A stretch of 64,000 nucleotides of DNA from Guptibacillus hwajinpoensis (lineage in GTDB: Bacteria > Bacillota > Bacilli > Bacillales > Guptibacillaceae): positions 124,001 to 188,000 of the forward strand of contig NZ_JAIVAE010000003.1 in NCBI RefSeq assembly GCF_020171785.1, given 5' to 3'. The position numbers and the translations under genes were made by a program. Below are positions 58,280-64,000 of the stretch, piece by piece; the stretch's first letter is position 1; each line of letters begins with the position of its first letter. The notes below the pieces were generated by a model. It ran no database searches and had not been told where the DNA came from. It saw only the letters and a list, made by a program, of their open reading frames with translations.

Positions 58280-59521
58280 TTATTTGACATTAATTGCCCA
58301 GTTACCGTTTCGGAAAATCGCTTCCGTCGTCCCATCTGCTTTGACGCCGTCAATATTGAGTTCTCCAGAACCCATCATAAAATCAACGTGCGTGATGCTG
58401 TTATTTACACCGTGACGATCCAATGCATCATCATCCATATCAGCTCCGCCTTTAACACTACTCGGATAAGCTTTTCCAAGTGCTAAATGACAAGAAGCAT
58501 TTTCGTCGTATAACGTATTAAAGAAAATAAGGCCTGATTGGGAGATAGGCGATTGGTGCGGAACGATCGCAATCTCACCAAGTCTCCGCGAACCCTCATC
58601 CATGTTCAGTAGATTTTCAAGCGTTTCATAGCCTTCTTCCGCTGAAAAATCCACAACTTTACCATCCTTAAATGTTAACGAGAAGTTATTGATTAAGTTA
58701 CCGCCATAACTTAATGGTTTCGTACTAGAAACCGTACCATTCACCCCATATTTATGTGGTAACGTAAAAACTTCTTCTGTTGGCATATTTGCATTAAATT
58801 CAATGCCCTGCTCGGAAATGGAAGATCCGCCTTTCCATATATGCCCTTCAGGTAGTTCAATTTCCAAATCAGTACCAGGTGCCTTATAAGCAAGTTTCTT
58901 GTAGTTTCGATCATTCAGAACACCTCTTGCTTTAGCAAGAGTAGCGTTGTGATCATTCCAAGCTGCAATTGGATCTGTTTGATCGACACGCGTAATGGTA
59001 AATATTTGGTTCCAAAGCTTTTCAACAGCATCCTCTTCTGATGATTCTGGGAAAATTTTCTTTGCCCATTCTCCATTTGGGATCGCAACGATGGACCATG
59101 TGATCTTGTCGTTCATCGTATACTTACGGAAATTTTTCATTGCTTCGCCACTTGCTTTATTTGAAGCAGAAATGCGTGATGAAGCAATCCCTTTTAATAA
59201 ATCAGGATTGGTGGAGCGGATTGAAAGAATAGCAGCGCCTTCTTCAGCAAAGTGATCATACATTTTCACACGCCATTCAGGGACATTTCCAAGCACATCT
59301 TGGGCGGCATTCTCATACCATAAACGGTCAAGATCGTCGTCACTCCAGTTAATATGTACAGTCTTCGCACCTATTTCGTAGGCTTTTTTTACAACGATTC
59401 GAGTAAATTCTGCCCCTTCAATAGAGGAGTTAATGACAAGCATTTGATCTTTTTGTAAATTAACCCCTCTTTTAAGAGCAAGTTCAGCATACTTTTCTAA
59501 CATGATTTGTTCTGGCAACAT
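58280..59521 (-). CDS. ampS: Aminopeptidase, M29 family
   Basis: A 413-residue cytosolic metallo-aminopeptidase (AmpS/PepS, thermophilic aminopeptidase T). Metal-site landmarks: the GIEFNANMPTEEVFTLPHKYGVNG region near 240 (Glu and His ligands), CHLALGKAYPSSVKGG near 335 and NNSITHVDFMMGSGELNIDG near 372, containing the His and Asp ligands. ATG 59521 has AAGGAGGA. It removes N-terminal residues from peptides, with a broad specificity. Confidence 0.92.
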   Translation of the reverse strand: MLPEQIMLEKYAELALKRGVNLQKDQMLVINSSIEGAEFTRIVVKKAYEIGAKTVHINWSDDDLDRLWYENAAQDVLGNVPEWRVKMYDHFAEEGAAILSIRSTNPDLLKGIASSRISASNKASGEAMKNFRKYTMNDKITWSIVAIPNGEWAKKIFPESSEEDAVEKLWNQIFTITRVDQTDPIAAWNDHNATLAKARGVLNDRNYKKLAYKAPGTDLEIELPEGHIWKGGSSISEQGIEFNANMPTEEVFTLPHKYGVNGTVSSTKPLSYGGNLINNFSLTFKDGKVVDFSAEEGYETLENLLNMDEGSRRLGEIAIVPHQSPISQSGLIFFNTLYDENASCHLALGKAYPSSVKGGADMDDDALDRHGVNNSITHVDFMMGSGELNIDGVKADGTTEAIFRNGNWAINVK

Positions 59522-59629
59522 AATTCCTCCTTCGTATCCTTACGACTACTTAAAATTTTAACAAAACAGACTCTTTCTGTCCTCTTAATCCGGATGATTT
59601 GTTTAAACTATTGGAAAGTAGTGTGAAAA

Positions 59630-60268
59630 ATGACAAATATGACGTTCAATGATCAATGTGTTTGCGATCATACCATTACAGTATTTGGAGCGGGAGAAGT
59701 AAGTGCTGCACCGGATAGAGCGGTCGTTGTTACTGGAGTTACCACAACTTCAGAACAAGTAGCAGAAGCTCAAGAAGAAAACGCTGCTCTCATTTCCTCC
59801 ATTGTATCGTCTCTTCATTCTCTCGGTATTCCATCAGAGAATATTCAAACAACCGATTATCGGATTGAAGAAAACATACGCTATGAAAACAACGTGAAGA
59901 TCTTTCTTGGTTACAAAGTAACGCATCTCCTTAAAGTATACGTCGAACCAGTGAGCAGAACTGGCGCGGCAATCGATGCAGCTGTAGCCTCAGGAGCAAA
60001 CGTAGTCTCGGATATTCGTTTTGAATTAAAAGATCCAACGATCGCCTACCAAAAAGCTTTAGCCATTGCGATTAAAGATGCAAAAGAAAAAGCTAAAACA
60101 ATTGCACAAGCGATTGACATTGGCCTTCCACATTCACCACATCAAATTATTGAGCTTAGTTCATCGTCGCCTTCCCCACGGATGTTTAGTGACGTTCAAG
60201 CAACTCAAATTCAAACAGGTCAATTAGTGATAACCGCTCAGTTAAAAATGAGTTATCTTCTTAAATAA
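59630..60268 (+). CDS. SIMPL (DUF541) domain protein
   Basis: A 212-residue protein starts at ATG 59630 with only a weak upstream site (AGTAGTGTG). The body matches SIMPL: ITVFGAGEVSAAPDRAVVVTGV near residue 16-37, SLGIPSENIQTTDYRIEEN near 62, YKVTHLLKVYVE near 94 and ATQIQTGQLVITAQLKMSY at the end. Most members are periplasmic or secreted, but no signal peptide is apparent here, so it may be cytosolic. Function unknown. Confidence 0.85.
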   Translation: MTNMTFNDQCVCDHTITVFGAGEVSAAPDRAVVVTGVTTTSEQVAEAQEENAALISSIVSSLHSLGIPSENIQTTDYRIEENIRYENNVKIFLGYKVTHLLKVYVEPVSRTGAAIDAAVASGANVVSDIRFELKDPTIAYQKALAIAIKDAKEKAKTIAQAIDIGLPHSPHQIIELSSSSPSPRMFSDVQATQIQTGQLVITAQLKMSYLLK

Positions 60269-60272
60269 AAAA

Positions 60273-60294
60273 AGGGCGTTCTAAACGCCCTCAG
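60273..60294. terminator. Bidirectional terminator
   Basis: AGGGCGTT (60273-60280) and AACGCCCT (60284-60291) with A-rich 5' and T-containing 3' flanks between convergent genes. Confidence 0.8.
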
Positions 60295-60295
60295 C

Positions 60296-60709
60296 TTATT
60301 TCGTCATCGCATGTTCGACTTTAATGCAACGATCCATGATAACTTTAATATCATGTTTCTTTCCATATTCATACGCTTCTTCATTCATCACGCCGAGTTG
60401 GGCCCAGAAAACATCCGCCCCGATATCAACGGCATCTTTCATAATGTCTGGAAGAAACTCACTTCGTCTAAAGACATTAACGATATCGACATGACCTTCA
60501 ATTTCTTTCAGAGAATCTACCGCTTTAACTCCAAGCGCATCATCAATCGTTGGATTAACTGGGATAATGTCGTAACCAGCATCCATCATCGCCTGAGATA
60601 CCATAAAAGAGGTACGATTAGGGTTGTTCGATAAACCCACAACAGCAATTCGCTTCTTCGTTTTTAGGATGTTACCAATCTCTTTCCTTGATGGGTTTTG
60701 AATTGTCAT
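60296..60709 (-). CDS. yneT: CoA-binding domain protein, YneT-like
   Basis: A 137-residue Rossmann-type CoA-binding protein. Residues 20-30 read AVVGLSNNPNR (dinucleotide or CoA loop), then GYDIIPVNPTID near 49, and ADVFWAQLGVMNEEAYE near 97 plus the typical VIMDRCIKVEHA end. ATG 60709 follows AAAGGGG. In B. subtilis the homolog yneT lies beside parE, but here it is 12 kb away. No catalytic function is known. Confidence 0.9.
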   Translation of the reverse strand: MTIQNPSRKEIGNILKTKKRIAVVGLSNNPNRTSFMVSQAMMDAGYDIIPVNPTIDDALGVKAVDSLKEIEGHVDIVNVFRRSEFLPDIMKDAVDIGADVFWAQLGVMNEEAYEYGKKHDIKVIMDRCIKVEHAMTK

Positions 60710-60724
60710 TTACGCTCGCCCCTT

Positions 60725-61187
60725 TGTTTTTTTGTTTAAGTCTATTATAAAAGATGTCCGACCAGAGCAACACTATTTCGCTCAAATGCGGAGAATAGAA
60801 TTCATTCCTCTTATGATCAGCTCAGGGCACACAGGGGGTGTTTTTTTCCTGCATGCTGGGCTTTATGTAAGCTGAACGACGAGAAAGACTTGCTTAATTT
60901 TGAATAAAATTTCCCCATACTTTTAATTTGAATTTCTCTGGTAACTCTGACCGGCATACTGAGTTATTCCTAATACGGAAGGGTCGCTTCTCCAGCTATA
61001 CTTTCGCTTAAAATAGACTTACTTTTTCAATACCCTGCTCGGTTAGAGGCTAAAACAGTAAGTTCGCTAGTCATTCTTTCCTTCCAATCATAAAGTGAGC
61101 CACAAGGCAAAGATAACAATACGATTGACCTAGCATGGTAATTCGAAAGAAAAGATTTAATTATCCCATTTTTGGAGGTTGCAACAC
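60725..61187. other. Spacer upstream of the leader-peptide region
   Basis: About 460 bases with no intact gene. It has a short ACAC/GTGT hairpin with a T-run near 60830-60850 that could end transcripts, and otherwise no RNA or repeat motif that I recognise. The following 270 bases contain two short leader ORFs. Confidence 0.45.
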
Positions 61188-61235
61188 ATGAATCCCTCAT
61201 TTCCATTCCGTCCCGTTACCCAATTGCCCCCTTAA
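61188..61235 (+). CDS. Leader peptide 1 (15 aa, proline-rich)
   Basis: TTTGGAGG, nine bases before ATG 61188, is a near-perfect ribosome site. The frame encodes MNPSFPFRPVTQLPP and then TAA. Five of 15 residues are Pro, and the frame ends in a PP pair, which can slow ribosomes. It lies 113 bases before leader 2 and 227 before the MFS start. Whether it is translated or belongs to the same transcript is inferred. Confidence 0.5.
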   Translation: MNPSFPFRPVTQLPP

Positions 61236-61308
61236 AACGATAGATAGATCGAGCAATAATTAGATTTATTCTTATTTCAAAAAATGAGTCGTTTCACGAG
61301 GATAGTTT

Positions 61309-61317
61309 TGCTATAAT
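61309..61317 (+). promoter_or_regulatory. Extended -10 promoter of leader 2 and MFS gene
   Basis: TGCTATAAT at 61309-61317 is an extended -10 (TGnTATAAT). The -35 region is poor, which extended -10 promoters tolerate. It lies 31 bases upstream of leader 2. Confidence 0.55.
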
Positions 61318-61348
61318 TCCTCTTAACTAGTGGAAGGGAGAAGGTAAT

Positions 61349-61402
61349 ATGTTAAAAATTCTGGAGCTAACGTCAATACACAGGAGGGACGACTGGCTTT
61401 AA
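61349..61402 (+). CDS. Leader peptide 2 (17 aa)
   Basis: GGAAGGGAGAAGG upstream and ATG 61349 give MLKILELTSIHRRDDWL with stop TAA at 61400. Its last codons (from 61380) overlap the left arm of a 10-bp hairpin whose right arm can also pair with the MFS ribosome site. This is the layout of translation- or stalling-dependent control, as at erm, cat and some ABC-F genes. It is a candidate, not a proven regulator. Confidence 0.6.
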   Translation: MLKILELTSIHRRDDWL

Positions 61403-61422
61403 TGTAAATGACTCCCTCCTGT
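61380..61422 (+). promoter_or_regulatory. Attenuator-like hairpin before the MFS gene
   Basis: ACAGGAGGGA (61380-61389) and TCCCTCCTGT (61413-61422) are perfect arms. The right arm contains CCTCC, which could instead pair with the MFS ribosome site TTGGAGG (61452-61458). A second hairpin CTTTC(C)ATTGT/ACAATGAAAG (61423-61451) sits right before that site. No long T-run follows, so this is likely a translational, not transcriptional, switch. Confidence 0.6.
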
Positions 61423-61461
61423 CTTTCCATTGTCAGAACTTACAATGAAAGTTGGAGGATC

Positions 61462-62664
61462 ATGTCTTCTTTATCAACACGTAATCTGACCCTATTGTTC
61501 TGGGTACACTTTTTTGGAACGATTAGTTTTTTACAGCCTGTTTTAACCTTATTTTATGAAAAAAATGGATTAAATGAGGCAAACATTCTTGTTCTTTTAA
61601 TATGCTGGAGTGGCGCTGTTTTAATAGGAGAAATCCCTACCGGTGTTTTCGCAGATCGGTATGGAGCTCGAGTGTCATTTCTTACAGGTTCCATGATTAA
61701 ACTAAGTAGTATTGGTATCCTTTTACTTGCTAATAGTCTCGAAATGTTTATGCTATTTAGCGTTTTAAACGGATTATCGGTTACTTTTTTCTCCGGAGCG
61801 GACGAAGCGCTAATATACGAGTCATTAAAAAAAGATAATAAACAGCAAAAAATGGATGAAGCTATGGGAAAAATTCAATCAGCAGGATTTATCGCTATGA
61901 TGATCGCTGTTCTGTTTGGGTCATTTTTTGCAAAAGACCTTGAACAAGACCAATTTCAGCTACTAATTTTATTAAGCATGGTCTCCTATATCGTTGAATT
62001 CGTTCTTTTGTTCTTTATTAAGGAGCCTTCTGGCAAAGTGAATATACCCGGAACTTCGATCGAGAATGTTTTGGAAGGTGTACGAGTGATCAAACAGGCA
62101 CCGAGGCTTTTAGTTATGTTTTTGAATGTAACACTCGTCTTTATACCAACAGTTGCGGTTTTTCAAAAATTTGACCAACCTCTTATGATCGGTTCCGGAC
62201 TTCCTGTATACTTTATCGGACCAGTTTACGCCGTAGGTGCTTTACTCGCATTCTTTTCTTCAAGAAGTATCGGTATGTTAAATAAAAAGCTTTCTTATTC
62301 AGTTTTAATGTACACGTCCGGTCTTCTTTCTGCCTTCGGGCTGTCGTTGGCTGCTTTATGTCAAAATCAGCTATGGATAATCTTATTTCTAGTATTGTTT
62401 TTAAGGTGGGTTGGTGCCATTCGCTATCCGATTTATTCCAAGTTAAGCAACGCCATCATTCCATCTCATGTAAGAGCGACAACGATCTCACTCTTATCTA
62501 TACTTGACTCGTTATTTGACCTTGTAATTTTTTTGTTATTAATCTCTTTTGCTACGGAAGGTATTCAGGGTATTTTATTTGGTGGAGCAGCGGTAGCACT
62601 AATTGGATCAGCACTTCCAATTCAGTCACGAGAGAAATTGCGTTCCAGCCCGATAAATCGGTAA
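61462..62664 (+). CDS. MFS transporter (probable drug exporter type)
   Basis: This 400-residue major facilitator with 12 helices starts at ATG 61462, four bases after TTGGAGGA. A frame from 61408 runs through the leader region and lacks a site. The motif-A stretch VLIGEIPTGVFADRYGARVSFLTG near residue 53-76 and GADEALIYESLKKDN near 113 (typical of a Tet/MdfA-like subfamily) are visible. Substrate unknown. The upstream leader peptides suggest induction by an antibiotic or ribosome inhibitor, by analogy with other leader-regulated resistance genes. Confidence 0.88.
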   Translation: MSSLSTRNLTLLFWVHFFGTISFLQPVLTLFYEKNGLNEANILVLLICWSGAVLIGEIPTGVFADRYGARVSFLTGSMIKLSSIGILLLANSLEMFMLFSVLNGLSVTFFSGADEALIYESLKKDNKQQKMDEAMGKIQSAGFIAMMIAVLFGSFFAKDLEQDQFQLLILLSMVSYIVEFVLLFFIKEPSGKVNIPGTSIENVLEGVRVIKQAPRLLVMFLNVTLVFIPTVAVFQKFDQPLMIGSGLPVYFIGPVYAVGALLAFFSSRSIGMLNKKLSYSVLMYTSGLLSAFGLSLAALCQNQLWIILFLVLFLRWVGAIRYPIYSKLSNAIIPSHVRATTISLLSILDSLFDLVIFLLLISFATEGIQGILFGGAAVALIGSALPIQSREKLRSSPINR

Positions 62665-62855
62665 ATAAATTTCCAGAATGGTTTGCAATTTAGAAGAGCC
62701 GGTGCTATTATATATTTAAACCATTTTACTATTAATATATTTAGGATTTAAATTAGCTGTAGCTTCGAAAGAGGGTAACAAAGTTAAATCCTCTTCCACA
62801 AGCTGCAGTTTTTTAATGTAAACGTATGACAATGGTAAATGGTGAATTTTAAATT

Positions 62856-62873
62856 ATGTACGATGAGGTACAT
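62856..62873 (+). promoter_or_regulatory. Hairpin next to the csp ribosome site
   Basis: ATGTAC (62856-62861) and GTACAT (62868-62873) form a 6-bp hairpin one base before AGGAGG (62875-62880). It lies in a leader of the cold-shock gene and could be temperature-sensitive. Confidence 0.4.
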
Positions 62874-62889
62874 TAGGAGGCAATTTTTT

Positions 62890-63090
62890 ATGCAAAACGG
62901 TAAAGTAAAATGGTTCAACGCTGAAAAAGGTTTCGGTTTCATCGAAGTTGAAGGTGGAGACGACGTATTCGTACACTTCTCTGCAATCAACGGCGAAGGT
63001 TTCAAAACACTTGACGAAGGCCAAGAAGTTAACTTCGAAATCGTAGAAGGTAACCGCGGACCACAAGCAGCTAACGTAACAAAAGCATAA
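62890..63090 (+). CDS. Cold-shock protein (CspA/CspB family)
   Basis: A 66-residue single-stranded nucleic-acid-binding OB-fold protein. ATG 62890 follows AGGAGG by nine bases. A longer frame from 62839 lies in the leader. RNP1 KGFGFIEV is at residue 13-20 and RNP2 VFVHFSAI near 26-33. Three or more paralogs are usual in bacilli, so no letter is assigned. It is an RNA chaperone active in cold and general growth. Confidence 0.95.
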   Translation: MQNGKVKWFNAEKGFGFIEVEGGDDVFVHFSAINGEGFKTLDEGQEVNFEIVEGNRGPQAANVTKA

Positions 63091-63098
63091 ATCGCTTT

Positions 63099-63135
63099 AC
63101 AAGCCCCCGACGAAACTTTCGTCAGGGGCTTGTTT
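63099..63135 (+). terminator. Terminator after csp
   Basis: ACAAGCCCC-C-GACGAAA / TTTCGTC-A-GGGGCTTGT, a 16-bp stem with one mismatch and T-rich end. Confidence 0.92.
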
Positions 63136-63166
63136 ATTTACTATAAATATTGAGTGTCGAACTCTT

Positions 63167-63373
63167 CTAAGTGTTCATAACATCGGATAACGGTAGACAA
63201 TGATAAAGGTGAAACATCGTTTGTCCATCTTTGTTTAGGACGTGTGCTTCGCTAATAGTATAACAACCATGAACAGCTTGAATATTTTGAAACCACACAA
63301 GGACGTCCTGAGACGTTACATGATAATAGCCATAGCTATTGAGTGAAGAAAGAAACTCCCTCTCTTTCACCAA
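63167..63373 (-). CDS. Small ORF, downstream half of a split pair (68 aa)
   Basis: The frame opens with TTG 63373, overlapping the stop of the upstream small ORF (TTGGTGA), and has no own ribosome site. It is 68 residues with aromatic and His content (NSYGYYHVTSQDVLVWFQNI). It could be coupled to the 63367-63588 ORF or be the second half of one frameshifted gene. No family is recognised. Confidence 0.45.
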   Translation of the reverse strand: MVKEREFLSSLNSYGYYHVTSQDVLVWFQNIQAVHGCYTISEAHVLNKDGQTMFHLYHCLPLSDVMNT

Positions 63374-63588
63374 CGTTTTGGTATATGATTGAGCCCTATC
63401 TCCTCGCCAACTTGTAAAGAAGACGATGAAACGAAATTCCTTGAAATCATTTCTAACAATTTAAATCTGAATGATAGCCCACCCTTATACATTAAACAAC
63501 AACGATCCAAAATAGCTACAGTGGCTGGATCGGATTCGAGGATTAGGAGATCTTTATACTTTAAATAATAACCTCGCCCGTATTCCAT
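63367..63588 (-). CDS. Small ORF, upstream half of a split pair (73 aa)
   Basis: ATG 63588 has AAAGGAAG, so translation is likely. The 73-residue product starts MEYGRGYYLKYKDLLIL and is mixed hydrophobic and charged. It ends at TGA 63369-63367, where a second frame continues on the same strand. Both halves together would be about 140 residues, the length of a normal small domain. No family is recognised. Confidence 0.55.
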   Translation of the reverse strand: MEYGRGYYLKYKDLLILESDPATVAILDRCCLMYKGGLSFRFKLLEMISRNFVSSSSLQVGEEIGLNHIPKRW

Positions 63589-63621
63589 TTCTTCCTTTCG
63601 CCTCTTGTTAATGCGTACTTT

Positions 63622-64000
63622 TCAATAAGTGGAAAGCTTTTTATAAAGAATTAGCTCATCATGAATCGGAATGTTTTGCTCTCCAATTAGCGGAATTTCA
63701 GGCTTTGCTTGTCGAGCTTGATCGACTGCACCTGGAATAACTTCTTTTATCCGATAGCCCTTTCGTTGATAGAAGTTTAAAGCACTCATATTATCATTTG
63801 TGGTAATCACTCTAATGAGCGGATATTGATATTCTACTGCGATTAACTCTACCATCATCATTAATCGTGAGCCTATCCCCTGATTTTCTAAAACACTATC
63901 AAGAGAAATAATTTCAATAACACGATCATGACGCTTAAATGTGACAGCGCCAATTATTTTTCCGGTTGAACTGCAGGCTGCAAATCCCTCTAATTCGTGA
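63622..64000 (-). CDS. GNAT-family N-acetyltransferase (5' end cut by window)
   Basis: The C-terminal 125 residues of an acetyltransferase. The frame is open to the window end. Acetyl-CoA motif A is SVLENQGIGSRLMMMVEL, and motif B is VITTNDNMSALNFYQRKGYRIKEV. The tail ends with ELILYKKLSTY, as in the YwnH/rimI-like group. The N-terminus is outside the window, and an ATG at 63861 is internal to motif A, so it is not the real start. Confidence 0.85.
   Translation of the reverse strand, partial: HELEGFAACSSTGKIIGAVTFKRHDRVIEIISLDSVLENQGIGSRLMMMVELIAVEYQYPLIRVITTNDNMSALNFYQRKGYRIKEVIPGAVDQARQAKPEIPLIGEQNIPIHDELILYKKLSTY

Noticed and set aside
60820-60850. Terminator after the 60.8-kb region
   Set aside because: The ACAC/GTGT stem is only 4 bp despite a T-run, too weak to list as a separate feature.
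61408-61461. Longer start of the MFS gene at 61408
   Set aside because: It would begin inside the hairpin region and lacks a ribosome site. ATG 61462 has TTGGAGGA at good distance.

Overview
The window comes from a low-GC Gram-positive chromosome of the Bacillaceae type. Supporting signs are strong AGGAGG ribosome binding sites, frequent TTG and GTG starts, S-box and purine riboswitches, an xpt-pbuX operon, a parE-parC pair, BirA and CcpA-type operators, and a family of small Bacillus-style orphan proteins. A free-living, possibly marine or alkali-tolerant bacillus is an inference only. No rRNA, tRNA, CRISPR array or intact insertion sequence was seen.

Layout. 1-10.8 kb: a glycolate/glyoxylate island. 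A LysR regulator faces malate synthase G, followed by a FadR-type regulator, the three glycolate oxidase subunits GlcE-GlcF-GlcD, a fumarylacetoacetate-hydrolase-fold enzyme and an LldP-type permease. The expected flow is uptake, oxidation of glycolate to glyoxylate, then condensation with acetyl-CoA to malate. 10.8-13 kb: the guanine-riboswitch-controlled xpt-pbuX operon on the minus strand. 13-22.9 kb: single genes, namely a luciferase-like oxidoreductase, a second LldP-type permease, a CPBP protease, an RlmN-type radical SAM methyltransferase, an S-box-controlled homocysteine methyltransferase and MurB.

22.9-31.5 kb: a copper-handling island. It holds two lipoproteins, a Cys-rich copper-storage-like four-helix protein, a two-component system, a CPH-type P1B ATPase (CopB), a SHOCT mini-protein and a multicopper oxidase. 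Three promoters in the island share a 17-bp element, and a CsoR-like operator sits between the -35 and -10 of the SHOCT/oxidase promoter. 31.9 kb holds a frameshifted remnant of the ClpP C-terminus. 32.7-38.0 kb is a five-gene operon (RpiR regulator, YjiH-like membrane protein, M20 deacylase, GNAT, N-succinylamino-acid-racemase-type enolase) that matches the known succinylation route for converting D- to L-amino acids. 38.4-39.0 kb has a decayed LAGLIDADG endonuclease.

39-64 kb: mostly housekeeping and transport. This includes a 2H phosphoesterase, a PatB-type lyase, membrane proteins, ParC/ParE, BioY with a BirA operator, an MFS permease with a cre site, a CaCA exchanger, a POT peptide transporter, a Cas4-like nuclease fused to a DinG-type helicase with a stop-start-coupled micro-ORF, a P450, aminopeptidase M29, SIMPL and CoA-binding proteins. 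An MFS exporter preceded by two short leader peptides with strong ribosome binding sites and switchable hairpins follows, then a cold-shock protein, a split small ORF pair and a GNAT cut by the window end.

The most promising under-described items are the two-leader-peptide region before the MFS exporter at 61.2-61.5 kb, the shared promoter element of the copper island, and the coupled 41-residue ORF behind the nuclease-helicase.
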